Below, in pieces: positions 24,199-35,000 of a stretch of 64,000 nt of DNA. A model generated the notes under the pieces. The model saw nothing but the letters and a program-made list of their open reading frames with translations. It was not told the origin of the DNA and ran no database searches. The position numbers were made by a program, and so were the translations under genes. The stretch's first letter is position 1; the number at the start of each line of letters is the position of its first letter. This DNA comes from Novosphingobium sp. CF614 (GTDB taxonomy: Bacteria > Pseudomonadota > Alphaproteobacteria > Sphingomonadales > Sphingomonadaceae), in NCBI RefSeq assembly GCF_900113255.1, contig NZ_FOOR01000014.1, positions 23,444-87,443 on the forward strand, given 5' to 3'.

Positions 24199-25869
24199 TT
24201 ACAGGACGGCTCCCATGCGATGCGACACATCCTCCGCCCGCCATGCCGACAAGATCCCGGCGTCGCATTGCAGGACACGGTCGGCCACGTGGAAGAAGCG
24301 ATCGTCGTGGCTCACTGCGATGATCGTACGTCCTTGCGCGCGCAGTTCGGGCAGCAGTTCCTCATAGAAAAAGCGGCGGAATACGGGATCCTGGTCCGCG
24401 GCCCACTCGTCGAGCAGCAGGACCGGCCGTTCCTCCACCAGTGCACCGAGGAGGGCGAGGCGCTTGCGCTGTCCCTGCGACAACTGGATGTCGGACAAGC
24501 GGCTGTCCTCGATGGAGACCTTGTCGTCGAGGCGCAGGCGGCGCAGGAAAGCCTGGGCAAGCGTCTCGTCGAGCCTTCCGCCCGGGCCAACCAGGCGGTC
24601 GAAAAGGAAAGGCAAGGAGAAGACAGCGCTGATCTGTTCCCGCAGCACGCGCCGCTCCGCGTCGGTCACATATTCGCCTGCCAGGCGGATGCTGCCGCTC
24701 GTGGGCCGGCGCAATCCGGCAAGGATCGACATCAGCGTTGACTTGCCGCTGCCGTTTCCCCCGACGATGAAGACCGTCTCTCCCCGCTCGATTGACAGGT
24801 CGAGGGGCCCCAGACGAAAGCCTGGTTCGCCGTTGGCCGGAGAATGCTGGAACACGATGTCCCGAAGCTCGATCAGAGGAGAATGCTCCTTCCGGTGATC
24901 GTTCGCACGCCCGGGAAGCACCGGACGTGCGGATGCATGAAAATCGCTGCGATGCTCTTCCAGCCGCAGCGATTCCACCCGTGCGAGAGCGACATTACCC
25001 GCCAGCAGGATCGGCAACGTGCCGACCAGTTCGTTGAGCGGCATGCGCAGGAACATCAGCACCAGCACGAAAGCCGCGATATTTGCCGAAGGCAGGCCCA
25101 GCATTGTTCCGACGATGAAGATACCCGCCATGACGCCGAGGACGAGCAACGCCGTCCAACTGAGACTCAAGGCCCAATAGCCATCGGCACGGGTTTCCGT
25201 TACCCGGGCATGTTCCGCTGTCGCGGTCACGTCCTCGCGGTGGAATATCTGCCTGCGCCACCCGTTCAGCGCCAGTTCGTGGCGGCCTTCGATCGCACCA
25301 CGATAGGCCTCCATCAGGCGGTCGTCGGTCGCGCGCACTTCCATCATCAGGCCGCGCATCCGCAGCACCCATCGGTAGGCGACGGCCACAGCGGCCCCGA
25401 TCAGGCCCGCGCTGAAGGCGAACAGGGGCAGCGAAAGCCAGGCGAGGTAACAGAAGCCGCTGAGCAGCATGACGGCATTGGCAAACAGCAATGGCAATCG
25501 ATTGAACGCCTGCCCCACTGCGACGATGTCCTTGGCCAGCGTGGCATAGAGAGCAGATGCGCCGATCTCGTCCAGCCGCTCCAGATCAGTGTCCATGATC
25601 CGCTTGACGGTCTTGACCCGCATGTCGCTGACGACGCGATGGCCAAGGGCGGTCAGCATCGATTGCGACACGAAGCCGCATACGAAAACCGCCGCAAGCA
25701 GCGCCGCGATGAGGAGTACCCGATGGGTGTCGAGCGGCAAGGTGCCGGCTACAAGCGCGTTGATTGTGGCGACTAGCGCCAGGCCCGATACCGCACCGCC
25801 TGCGCCCAGAAGCATCGCCAACGGAATACGCCAGCGGAACTGGCGCAGGAGAGACAGGAGCAAGCTCAT
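24199..25869 (-). CDS. PvdE-type cyclic-peptide/siderophore ABC exporter
   Basis: This 556-residue fused ABC transporter has about six N-terminal membrane helices (residues 15-310) and a C-terminal ATPase. Motifs are Walker A GGNGSGKST, signature LSQGQRKRLAL, Walker B VLLLDEWAADQD and switch His in VSHDDRFFH. The LSQGQ signature and WAADQDP block are characteristic of the PvdE/SyrD family, which moves NRPS siderophore precursors or peptides across the inner membrane. It overlaps the NRPS-A stop by four bases, so it is part of the same transcript, and its cargo is presumably the siderophore made by this cluster. Confidence 0.9.
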   Translation of the reverse strand: MSLLLSLLRQFRWRIPLAMLLGAGGAVSGLALVATINALVAGTLPLDTHRVLLIAALLAAVFVCGFVSQSMLTALGHRVVSDMRVKTVKRIMDTDLERLDEIGASALYATLAKDIVAVGQAFNRLPLLFANAVMLLSGFCYLAWLSLPLFAFSAGLIGAAVAVAYRWVLRMRGLMMEVRATDDRLMEAYRGAIEGRHELALNGWRRQIFHREDVTATAEHARVTETRADGYWALSLSWTALLVLGVMAGIFIVGTMLGLPSANIAAFVLVLMFLRMPLNELVGTLPILLAGNVALARVESLRLEEHRSDFHASARPVLPGRANDHRKEHSPLIELRDIVFQHSPANGEPGFRLGPLDLSIERGETVFIVGGNGSGKSTLMSILAGLRRPTSGSIRLAGEYVTDAERRVLREQISAVFSLPFLFDRLVGPGGRLDETLAQAFLRRLRLDDKVSIEDSRLSDIQLSQGQRKRLALLGALVEERPVLLLDEWAADQDPVFRRFFYEELLPELRAQGRTIIAVSHDDRFFHVADRVLQCDAGILSAWRAEDVSHRMGAVL

Positions 25870-28800
25870 AGCGTCTCCAGCAGATTGCGCATGAAGGCGA
25901 GATCTCCCGCGGCATCGACCGGAGCCCGCTCATCGATCAGCGCCGCCATGTCGCGCACGGTCGGCGCGCGGAACAGCATCTGAAGCGGCAGTTCGTGGCC
26001 GAATTCCTTGCGTATCCGGGTTTGCAGCCGCGCCAGCCGCAGCGAATGGCCGCCCAGCGCGAAGAAATTGTCCGTCATACCGAAACTCGTGCGATCCAGC
26101 ACGTCATGCCAGAGCGCCAGCAGCCGCGCTTCGGTCTCGCTGGCCGGACCAGCTTGTTTGGCGGCGAGCGCCTTGTCCGGCGGGATGGCGGACAAAGCCG
26201 CCCGGTCGATCTTTCCGCTGGCGTTCAGCGGTAGGCTGTCCAGCACGGTCCACCGTGCCGGTATCATATAGCAGGGCAGATAAGAGGCTGCATGAGACCG
26301 CAGAGCAGTCGAATCCGTCTCTGCCGCACTGAGCACATAGGCAGCCAGCGTCATGTCCTCTTCCGCCTCTTTGCGGGGAACGACGACCGCCTGCGACACG
26401 GCGGGGTGTCGTTCCAGAACGGCCTCGATTTCCGCCGGTTCCACGCGAAAGCCACGTATCTTGAGCTGGTGGTCGCGGCGGCCCAGGAACTCGATCGCAC
26501 TATCGGACCGGCGGCGGACGCGATCTCCGGTCCGGTACAGGCGCGTGCCTGCTGCCCCAGCGGGATTGGCAAAAGGATCGGGCAGGAACGCCGCCGCGGT
26601 CAACGCTGGCGCGCCCGCATAGCCGCGCGCCAGCCCCTCACCACCGATCCATAGTTCGCCGACGGCGCCCGGCGGTACGGGCTCCATATGTCCGTCAAGT
26701 ATGTAGAGCCGAGTATTGGCAACGGCTTGGCCGATCGGCACGGTCGCGCCCTCGCCGAGCTGATCGACCTGGAATGCGGAAGACCAGATCGTCGTTTCGG
26801 TTGGGCCGTAAACGTTTGTGAGATCGATGCCCCGTTCCAACATGCGCGCGGCGAGCGATGCTCCCAGAGCTTCTCCACCGCAAAGGCCCCGCATGCCCGG
26901 CCAGCGCGCCTCGGTGCCGTCGAGCAGAAGACGCCAGCTCGCCGGCGTGGCCTGCATCACATTAATGTCATGACGGCGGATCAGGTCGGCCAGCGCCAGC
27001 GGATCGCCGACGGCGTCCTGTGGGGCGACCACCACGGTTCCACCGCACACCAGCGGCAGGAACAACTCCAGCCCGGCTATGTCGAAGCCCAGCGTCGTCA
27101 CCGCCAGCAGTCGATCACCGGGTCCCATCGGCACCAGCTGCCGCATCGCCGCCAGGAAATTGGCAAGGGCATGCCGTTCGATCGCGACGCCTTTGGGAAC
27201 CCCAGTCGACCCGGATGTATAGAGCACATAGGCGAGCTGCCGTTTATCTGCAGGCCGCGCGGGATTTTCTTCCTCCCCTTCCGCAGCATCGCCAAGAAGA
27301 CGGTCGAGCGGACTGTCAATCGTGAGGAGAGGCTTTGCGTGGCTTCGGATCAACGCGGTGCGCGCCTCTGGCTGAGCCGGATCCAGCGGAAGATAGGCAC
27401 CACCCGCCTTGCCGATCGCCAGCAACGCAGCAATCATGTCCAGCCCCCGCGGGAGGGCCACGCCGACCAAGCGTTCCGCCGCCACACCGACCTTGCGCAA
27501 AGCATGGGCAAGGCGGTTTGCCCGCGCGTTCAATGCGGCGTAGCTGATGCTCTCATCCCCGCATACAGCGGCCAGGGCATCGGGTTGGCGCGCTACCATA
27601 CCCTCGAACATCGCGATCATGTCATGCGAACCATCGACAGACACTTCCGGCCCCGCCCCGCCTACCAGCGCAACGTGCCTGTCCGCCGCCTCCCACATCG
27701 GTAAAACATCCCACGCGCGCCCGGCCTCCGCCGTGATCGATGCGAGCAGCACTCTGAATTGCGCGCCCATGGCCTCGATCGTCGTGCGGTCGAACAGGTC
27801 CGTCGCGTATTCGATGGAGCAGCGCACGCCTGATGCCGAATAGGTTACGTCAAGGCTGAGCTCGAACTTTGCGGTATGCTCCGGAATCGAGACCAGCTCG
27901 ACAGCCAATCCCGGCAGGCTCAAGGCCGCATTGGCATCCATCTGCACATTGACCATCGTCTGAAATACGGGCGTGCGCCCATTGCTCCGGTCAGCGGCGG
28001 GCAAGCGTTCCAACAGCCGCTCAAAGGGCACCGGCCCATCGTCCAGCATCGCCCGGGCATCCGCACGCAAGGCCTGGATCAACTCGCGCCCCGTCATGCC
28101 AGTGCGTAGCCGCAGCCGATATACTTCGGTTTCAACGAAGAAACCGACGACATCCTCGAAATCCTCGTCTCCGCGTCCGGCATTGGGCACGCCGATGGCG
28201 AAGTCGTCCTGGCCGGACCAGCGGCCCAGCAGTATCGCCCAAGCCGCCAGAAGCACAATGAAGGGCGTACACCCCTCGGAACGGGCGAAGATTTTCACGC
28301 CCTCCGCCAGTTCCGCGCTTAGGGGAAAGTTCACCCGGTCTCCCGCGCTGGTCCTTTGCCCGTCGCGCGGCCGATCGACGGGTATTTCCAGAACGGGGAT
28401 CACCGTTCTGGCATCCGCCGCGTTCTTGTCCAGCCGGTCGGCTGCCCTGTCCAAGGCCTGCGACACGCGGCCGGAGCCCAGCGCATCGCGCTGCGCCTTC
28501 ACATAGTCGGCATATTGCGCGACGGCCGGTGGCAGAACTTCGGCAGCATCCCGCCCGGGTGCGGCCACTGCCGTGCGATAGGCATCGAGCAGGTCGCGTA
28601 CCAGTATCGCATTGGATGCTCCGTCCGACACTATGTGGTGCATTGACAGGACGAGCACGGCCTCATCCTGCGCGATATCGAGCAGCAGCGCGCGATAGGG
28701 CGGTTCGGCGGCAAGATCGAAGGGCCGCGCTGCCTCCGCATCGATGCGCCGGGCGATGCCCGCTTCGTTGTCATCGAAGCCTTGCCCGCCATCGAGCCGT

Positions 28801-29081
28801 TCGCACTGCAGGTGCAGCACGGGGCGATCCAGCACCTCCTGACAGGGCGTGCCGTTCTCTGTCGCGGGAAAGCGGCTGCGCAACAGCTCGTGCCGCCATG
28901 CAAGGGCCGTCAAGGCAGCTTGCAGCGCGGCTTTGTCGAGCGTGCCGCGCAGTCGGAAGGCGCGCGTCAGATTGTAACTCGTATCCTGCGGTGCCAGCCT
29001 ATGCAGGATCCACAGGCGTTCCTGCGCGAAGGAGAGCGGCGACCGCGCGAAGGGCCCGTTTTGCGGTAGCTCGAAGGTCAT
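25866..29081 (-). CDS. NRPS-A: C-A-T module, predicted glycine
   Basis: This 1071-residue single-module peptide synthetase has a condensation domain (about residues 10-440) with intact MHHIVSDG. The adenylation domain (about 490-980) has YTSGSTGVPKG and YGPTETT. The carrier domain near the C-terminus has FFALGGHSL, the phosphopantetheine Ser. Specificity residues read by alignment to GrsA are D-I-L-Q-L-G-V-I-W, almost the known glycine code DILQLG(L/M)IW. There is no thioesterase. The start ATG at 29081 lies four bases after the aminotransferase stop. In a five-module model this enzyme would add the last residue after NRPS-C, but protein order is inferred, not shown. Confidence 0.88.
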   Translation of the reverse strand: MTFELPQNGPFARSPLSFAQERLWILHRLAPQDTSYNLTRAFRLRGTLDKAALQAALTALAWRHELLRSRFPATENGTPCQEVLDRPVLHLQCERLDGGQGFDDNEAGIARRIDAEAARPFDLAAEPPYRALLLDIAQDEAVLVLSMHHIVSDGASNAILVRDLLDAYRTAVAAPGRDAAEVLPPAVAQYADYVKAQRDALGSGRVSQALDRAADRLDKNAADARTVIPVLEIPVDRPRDGQRTSAGDRVNFPLSAELAEGVKIFARSEGCTPFIVLLAAWAILLGRWSGQDDFAIGVPNAGRGDEDFEDVVGFFVETEVYRLRLRTGMTGRELIQALRADARAMLDDGPVPFERLLERLPAADRSNGRTPVFQTMVNVQMDANAALSLPGLAVELVSIPEHTAKFELSLDVTYSASGVRCSIEYATDLFDRTTIEAMGAQFRVLLASITAEAGRAWDVLPMWEAADRHVALVGGAGPEVSVDGSHDMIAMFEGMVARQPDALAAVCGDESISYAALNARANRLAHALRKVGVAAERLVGVALPRGLDMIAALLAIGKAGGAYLPLDPAQPEARTALIRSHAKPLLTIDSPLDRLLGDAAEGEEENPARPADKRQLAYVLYTSGSTGVPKGVAIERHALANFLAAMRQLVPMGPGDRLLAVTTLGFDIAGLELFLPLVCGGTVVVAPQDAVGDPLALADLIRRHDINVMQATPASWRLLLDGTEARWPGMRGLCGGEALGASLAARMLERGIDLTNVYGPTETTIWSSAFQVDQLGEGATVPIGQAVANTRLYILDGHMEPVPPGAVGELWIGGEGLARGYAGAPALTAAAFLPDPFANPAGAAGTRLYRTGDRVRRRSDSAIEFLGRRDHQLKIRGFRVEPAEIEAVLERHPAVSQAVVVPRKEAEEDMTLAAYVLSAAETDSTALRSHAASYLPCYMIPARWTVLDSLPLNASGKIDRAALSAIPPDKALAAKQAGPASETEARLLALWHDVLDRTSFGMTDNFFALGGHSLRLARLQTRIRKEFGHELPLQMLFRAPTVRDMAALIDERAPVDAAGDLAFMRNLLETL

Positions 29082-29085
29082 CGGC

Positions 29086-30507
29086 TTACTCCGCAGCTTC
29101 GGGGATGTGCATGGCGCAGGCCATGCGGATGGCGGTGCGGAACCGCTCGGCAATCTCATCGATCTCATCGGCCGTGACGATCAGCGGACACAGGAACCGG
29201 AGCACGGCACCGTGGCGACCACCGACTTCGAGGATCAGCCCCTGTTCAAGACAAGCCCGCTGCACGGCCCGAGCCAGGGCCCCGTCGCCCGGAGAAGCGC
29301 CTAAGCCCGAACCGACTCTTGGAGCCGTTTCGACTCCTTCAACGATTTCCACGCCGATCATCAGCCCCCTGCCCCGCACGTCGCCAATGAAAGAGCAGTC
29401 GGCCTGAATAGAGCGCAGATGTCCGGCCAGCCGCTGACCCATCGCCTCCGCATGAAGGTGCAGCGCTTCTTCCCGGACGTGCTGGATAGTCGTCAGCCCC
29501 GCTGCCATCGCCAACTGATTGCCACGGAATGTTCCGGCATGAGCGCCTGGCGCCCAGCGATCCAGATCCTCCCGGTAGATTATCACTGCCATCGGCAAGC
29601 CGCCTCCGATCGCCTTGGAAAGGACAACGACATCAGGCTCGATACCTGCCCGTTCGAACGCGAAGAAAGTACCGGTCCGTCCCACACCCGTCTGGATCTC
29701 GTCGATCACCAGCGGCACGCCGGCGGCCCTGGTCAGGCGGCGGACACCCTGCAGCCAGCGAATCGGCGCCGGTATGACCCCGCCCTCCCCCTGCACCGCT
29801 TCCAGAAGGACCGCCGCCGGTGCCGGAACGCCGGACTCGGGATCGTTGAGCACCTGATCCAGCAGATGCAGATGCACATCGATCGCGCGCTCCCCGCCGA
29901 GCCCGAACGGGCAACGGAATTCATAGGGATACGGCATGATGTGCGCGTCCCCCATGGCTCCGCCCAGGGGCTGCCGAACGGCCAGATTGCCCATCAACGA
30001 CAGAGCGCCGGCGGTCATGCCGTGATAGGCACCGGAAAAACCCACGACCGCCCGGCGTCCGGTAGCCGTGCGCACCAGCTTCAATGCTGCCTCCACGGCG
30101 TCGGAGCCGGACGGGCCGCAGAACTGGATCCTGCCCTGTCGCAGGCCGGCGGGCAGGCTCGCGAAGAGAGCCTCCACGAACGCATCCTTGAGCCGCGTAG
30201 GCAAGTCAAGAGTGAGCAGGGGGGCACCCGAATCGACCGCATCACGCAGCGCCGCGATCACCGCAGGGTGGTTATGTCCCAGCGCCAGGGTACCCGCGCC
30301 AGCCAGGCAATCGATATAGAGTTGCCCCGCCGCATCGCGCACATAGATGCCGCGAGCCTCACTCAGCACCAGCGGAATACGGCGCGGGTAGGATCGCGCA
30401 CTGGATTCGCGCTGTTCCTGCCGCGATAGGATGGGATCCGGCCGCAAATGAATCGGTGGCTGGGCGCGAAAAAAATCGAGCGCGAACGCACCTGAAGCGA
30501 TGTTCAT
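29086..30507 (-). CDS. dat: Diaminobutyrate--2-oxoglutarate aminotransferase
   Basis: This 473-residue class III PLP aminotransferase resembles DABA transaminases (PvdH, EctB, Dat), which make L-2,4-diaminobutyrate from aspartate semialdehyde. PLP features are visible: CGPSGSDAVEAALKL and SGAYHGMTAGALS, VIDEIQTGVGRTGTFFA with the PLP-ring Asp, and the catalytic Lys in LSKAIGGGLP. The first 40 residues are a longer leader typical of siderophore DABA transaminases. It lies between mbtH and NRPS-A in the Fur-controlled operon and matches the Dab-type A domain read in NRPS-B, so its product is a building block of the siderophore. Confidence 0.9.
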   Translation of the reverse strand: MNIASGAFALDFFRAQPPIHLRPDPILSRQEQRESSARSYPRRIPLVLSEARGIYVRDAAGQLYIDCLAGAGTLALGHNHPAVIAALRDAVDSGAPLLTLDLPTRLKDAFVEALFASLPAGLRQGRIQFCGPSGSDAVEAALKLVRTATGRRAVVGFSGAYHGMTAGALSLMGNLAVRQPLGGAMGDAHIMPYPYEFRCPFGLGGERAIDVHLHLLDQVLNDPESGVPAPAAVLLEAVQGEGGVIPAPIRWLQGVRRLTRAAGVPLVIDEIQTGVGRTGTFFAFERAGIEPDVVVLSKAIGGGLPMAVIIYREDLDRWAPGAHAGTFRGNQLAMAAGLTTIQHVREEALHLHAEAMGQRLAGHLRSIQADCSFIGDVRGRGLMIGVEIVEGVETAPRVGSGLGASPGDGALARAVQRACLEQGLILEVGGRHGAVLRFLCPLIVTADEIDEIAERFRTAIRMACAMHIPEAAE

Positions 30508-30545
30508 CGCATGCTCCCGTTGATGGTGTCGAAAGGAGTGCGGCC

Positions 30546-30761
30546 TCAGCCGGCACTCGCCCCGTCAAGCGCGTGACGCAGACTTAGAGGACGCATATCC
30601 GTCCAGACCTGTTCGATATGAGACAGGCATGCCTCGCGCGTGCCCGAAGCGCCGACTTCCCGCCATCCTGCGGGGAGCGCGCGCGATTCAGGCCAGATCG
30701 AATATTGTTCTTCTCCGTTTACGACGACGACAAAACGCGTGTTCGGATCGTCCCAACTCAT
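30546..30761 (-). CDS. mbtH: MbtH-like NRPS accessory protein
   Basis: This 71-residue MbtH-family protein binds adenylation domains and is needed for folding or activity of many of them. The signature runs from NGEEQYSIWPESRALPAGW to a late WTDMRPLSLR block, with the conserved Trp residues present. A GAAGGAAT ribosome-binding site precedes the ATG. It is the first gene of the leftward siderophore operon, only 37 bases from the Fur box. Confidence 0.95.
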   Translation of the reverse strand: MSWDDPNTRFVVVVNGEEQYSIWPESRALPAGWREVGASGTREACLSHIEQVWTDMRPLSLRHALDGASAG

Positions 30762-30798
30762 GTGGATTATTCCTTCTCACAATCACATTATTGCAATT

Positions 30799-30817
30799 GA
30801 TAATCAGACTCATTATC
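30799..30817. promoter_or_regulatory. Fur box in the divergent siderophore promoter
   Basis: GATAATCAGACTCATTATC matches the classic 19-bp Fur consensus GATAATGATAATCATTATC at 16 of 19 positions, with both outer arms perfect. It lies 37 bases upstream of mbtH and 185 bases upstream of the divergent hydroxylase gene, in an AT-rich stretch. Iron repression of at least the leftward operon is therefore expected. Confidence 0.85.
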
Positions 30818-30937
30818 TGATTCGCAGCGATGGTCGTAGATTTATGGATATTTTGCAATAGGTTATGGAAAATCACCGGGCTGAACGGTGCAACCGCAAG
30901 ACTGCCGCCAGGGCAATACGGCGTCAACACCTTTTTT

Positions 30938-30956
30938 AATAGTGACTCGCATTAGC
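30938..30956. promoter_or_regulatory. Second, weaker Fur-like site before the hydroxylase/NRPS operon
   Basis: AATAGTGACTCGCATTAGC agrees with the Fur consensus at about 12 of 19 positions, with a good right half (CATTA-C). It lies 46 bases upstream of the TauD-type hydroxylase start, where the rightward promoter should be. It would give the rightward NRPS operon its own iron control. Confidence 0.45.
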
Positions 30957-31002
30957 ATTTATGGCTATCCATGCGAGCATCGGAAAAATGGAAAACATCT
31001 GA

Positions 31003-32019
31003 ATGAGCCTGGCCACCGAACACGCCGACCGCGTTCTCGAAATCGCGCCTCTTTTTGGTGGAGATTCGACCGCGCTGCTGATCGCACCCCGCACCGGACA
31101 AACGTCTTGCGCATCGGACTGGCGTGACCTGTGGACGTCAGCCCATGCGCTCGCCGCCGCGCATCTTCCCCAGGCCGGCGCCTTGCTCTTCAGGAACTGC
31201 GCGCCGCCGGACGAAGCGCTGTTTCGCGCATTCGCAAGCTCCTTCGGCTCTCCTCTGATCGGATATGATTTCGCATCCACTCCGCGCAAGTCTGTCGGCG
31301 AGGGCATATACACTTCAACTGAATACCCGGCACATCAGACGATCCCGCTGCACAACGAACAGTCCTACACCCTGACCTGGCCGCGGCGGATCTGGTTTCA
31401 TTGCGCGGTAGCTCCGGACGGTGGCGGAGCGACGCCCATCGCCGACAGTCGACGGATTTTCGCAATGATCGACCGCGCGGTCCGGGAAGAATTCGCGGCC
31501 AAGGGTCTGACCTACACCCGCAACTACGGCAACGGGCTGGACCTGCCCTGGCAAGAAGCCTTTGGCACCAGGGATCGGGGTGCAGTCGAACGCTACTGCC
31601 TGGAAAATCGCATCGCCTGCGAATGGAAAGCGGACGGGGAACTGCGGACGCGGCAGACCTGCCAGGCCGTGGCCCGCCACCCGGCGACAGACGACTGGGT
31701 CTGGTTCAACCAAGCCCATCTATTCCATCCCTCCAATCTTCCGGAAGCCGTCAGGGAAACGCTCTTGACCATCGTCGGCGCGACCGATGCATTGCCGCGT
31801 CACGTCCGTTTCGGCGATGGCACCGACATCTCCGAGCAGGCCATGAGCCATATCCGCCATGTGCTGGATCGATGCGCCCTGTCCTTTCCGTGGCGCTCCG
31901 GTGACATCCTGATGCTCGACAATATGCAGACTGCGCATGGCCGCGAGCCCTTTTCCGGTAGCCGCCGCATCGTGGTCGCCATGGCCGATCCTGTGCGCTC
32001 CGCGATCCTGCCTTCCTGA
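31003..32019 (+). CDS. TauD/SyrP-type Fe(II)/2-oxoglutarate hydroxylase (aspartate beta-hydroxylase)
   Basis: This 338-residue non-heme iron dioxygenase of the TauD/TfdA family is of the kind that beta-hydroxylates carrier-bound aspartate in siderophore synthesis. The iron ligands are the H-x-E of LHNEQSY (around residue 120) and the distal His of NMQTAHGREPF near the C-terminus, followed by the 2-oxoglutarate-binding Arg in SRRIVVAM. It is the first gene of the rightward operon, 26 bases before NRPS-B. NRPS-B and NRPS-C each contain an Asp-type A domain, and NRPS-B carries a second, fused copy of this enzyme type. The target residue is inferred. Confidence 0.88.
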   Translation: MSLATEHADRVLEIAPLFGGDSTALLIAPRTGQTSCASDWRDLWTSAHALAAAHLPQAGALLFRNCAPPDEALFRAFASSFGSPLIGYDFASTPRKSVGEGIYTSTEYPAHQTIPLHNEQSYTLTWPRRIWFHCAVAPDGGGATPIADSRRIFAMIDRAVREEFAAKGLTYTRNYGNGLDLPWQEAFGTRDRGAVERYCLENRIACEWKADGELRTRQTCQAVARHPATDDWVWFNQAHLFHPSNLPEAVRETLLTIVGATDALPRHVRFGDGTDISEQAMSHIRHVLDRCALSFPWRSGDILMLDNMQTAHGREPFSGSRRIVVAMADPVRSAILPS

Positions 32020-32045
32020 CACATTCGTTTTTGAGGATCCCCGCC

Positions 32046-35000
32046 ATGGACGATCTGACGCCTTCAAGCGCCGCCCGTCGCGCACTGCCGCCCGAAGCAG
32101 AACGAATCGGTTCCGCCCCGGGCCAGACGAGCATGGAGATCAGCGAGCTGCAGCACCCGATCTGGGCCGCCTATCGCCTGGCACCGGAAGACCCCAGCTA
32201 CCACATGGTGCTGGGCGGGCGGCTCGCGGACGATGTGGACCCACTTGCCCTCGCTGCGGCATTCCGCGCCGTGATCCGTGGGCATGAGGCGCTCCACGCT
32301 GCTTACAGGGAAGATGGGACCGGTCGGGTCCACATGGTCTGCGACCCGGGTTTCGCGCCCGATATCACCATCACCACGAAGCCGCCCTTTTCGGAAGCGG
32401 ATCGCATGCGCTGGCTGGAAAACGCCATTGATGCACCCTTTGCACTGGAAACCGGCGTATGCTGCCGCGTGCGCATCCTTGTAGAGGAAGGCGGCGCCGA
32501 CTTTCCACCACAGAGCCATATCGTCACGGCCGTCCACCATATCGCCGGTGATTTCGTTTCGGTGGAGATGCTCTGCGAAAGAGCCTTCGCACTCTACGAG
32601 GCTCAACGCGACGGCAACTGCGCGTCCCCCGGAGAACGCGGAAAATACTGGCGCTGGGTTGCTCGCCAGCGCGCGGCCGAACGATCGCAGAACCGGACCG
32701 GGCAGGAGGATTACTGGCGCGGCTACCTCACCGGGGCGGGCGGCTCACCGGCATTGTTTCGCGATCCCCTTCCCGACGCGACAATCGCCATGGCCGAAGA
32801 GACGGACATAGCCCTCGACCCCGTCCTGGCGGACAAAGTGCGCGAAACGGCGAAACGGTTGGGCGTCGGCCTCTTTCCGCTACTGACTGCCGCCTATCAG
32901 CTTTTCCTGCACCGCTGGAGCGGACAGGACCGGTTCCTGATCGGAACGCCAGTATCGGGCCGCAGCGGCGCGGCCGAGCGCGACATGATCGGCTATACGC
33001 TGAACACCCTTCCCTGGACCGCCGATTTCACGGGAAATCCAAGCGGCGCCGATCTGGCGCGTGCTGCACATCGCAACCTGATGACAATGCTGCGGAACCG
33101 GCATCTTCCCAGCGGCCGTATAGCCACGCTTTCCGGCGAAGACCGGTTTCAACCGCGCCATATGACGACCTTCGTGCCGATCGGGGAGCGCAAGGCCATC
33201 CGCCGCGTCATGCCTGTCGAGATGTTCGCCAATCAGCGTGGTGCGGCGCAGGAAATCAACCTTCGCTGGGTCGATCACGGTCACACGATCATTGGTCAAT
33301 GGCGCCACGATCCAAGGTGCTTCTCACCGCAGACGGCGCAGCGCATGCGGGCCGGCCTGCTTTACGCGCTCATGCGGATCATCGACGCACCGGAGTTGCC
33401 TATCGCGGCGCTCCCCGCCGATCCCATGGACCAATCGATACTGGCCTCGGTGCCGGTGCCGAAGGATCAGCAGACGGCGCTCGGCCGGTTCGAGGCTTTG
33501 ACGGCACGGCAGCCGAGCGAAGTGGCCGTGGAGGATCGGTTCGGGCATCTGACCTACGGCGAAGTAAACGAGCGGGCATCCCGCTTCGCCCAGGAACTCG
33601 TCGCCGCAGGTTGCCGACCGGGTGATGTCGTTGCGCTCCATCTGCCGCGAAGCGTTTCGATGGCCGTCGCCATGGTCGCGGCCTGGAAGGCGGGTGGGGC
33701 TTTCCTATGCCTGGACCCGGCGCAGCCTGCCGCGCGCAAAGTGATGCTGGCCGCGGATGCGCGGGCAACCGCGGTAGTCGGCCAAGGCCCCATGCCCCCG
33801 GCCGGCATGGAAGGCATGAAGTGGATCGACATAAGCGCCAACCCACTTGGTGATTCCTCTTTATTCTCCTGCCTGCGTCTGCCCACGCTCCTCGCCCCAC
33901 GTCACGAATACGGCGCCTATGTCATCTACACGTCCGGCTCCACAGGTAGGCCGAAAGCCGTATCGGTCACCCAGGGCAATCTGCTGCACTACGTCGACGG
34001 GCTCCTGGACAGACTACGGCCGACACCGCCAGCCCGTTTCGCGACGCTTGCTTCGCCGGCGGCGGATCTGGGTTTCACGGCATGGTTCGGTGCGTTGCTC
34101 GGCGGCCATGCGCTCCATATCCTGGACGACGAACTGGCCGACGATCCCGCCGCGCTAGCCGATCATTTGGGCCGGCATTCGGTGGACGTGCTCAAGATCG
34201 TCCCGTCCCACCTCGCCGCGCTAATGGCGGTTCCCGATCCCGCGCGTCTGCTGCCACGCCAATACCTGGTGCTGGGCGGTGAGGCTCCCGCCGCAACGCT
34301 CGTCGAAGAGGTTAGCAGACTGGCGCCCGATTGCCGGATCCTCAACCATTATGGCCCCACCGAGACCACCGTGGGTTGCCTTGCGGGAGAAATCGGGGTC
34401 GATGCGGCCGGCGCTATTCCGCTCGGATCGCCCCTTCCCGGTAACCATGTGGCCATCGTCGACGCCCATATGCGACCCGTTCCCATCGGAGTGGCCGGAG
34501 AACTCGTGATCGGGGGGGACGGTGTGTCCGCCGGATACCTGCACAGCCCAGCGGCAACGGCAGAGCGGTTCCTGCCCGACCCCACATCGCCCGGCCGCCG
34601 CCTGTACCGTAGTGGAGATCGAGTCAGACTCACGTCCGACGGGAAGCTCCTGTTCCTCGGGCGGATCGACGATCAGGTGAAGATCAGGGGCTTTCGGGTA
34701 GAGCCGGGCGAAGTGGAAGCATGGCTCTGTCGTCAGCCCCGCGTCAGGGAAGCGACCGTCGTAGTCCGGCCAGGTGGAATCGGCGGAATGGGTCCGCTGC
34801 GCCTCATCGGCTTCGTCGCTCCGGCCGGGCTCGATACGGCCGAGTTGCTCGCCGCCATGGCCGACGAACTTCCGGACGCCATGGTGGTCAGCCACCTTGT
34901 GGCGCTGGATAGCCTGCCTCGCCTTCCCAACGGCAAGATAGACCGCAAGGCATTGCCCGATCCTTCCTCCGTGGCGGGAGAACCACGCCCAACCGAGCCT

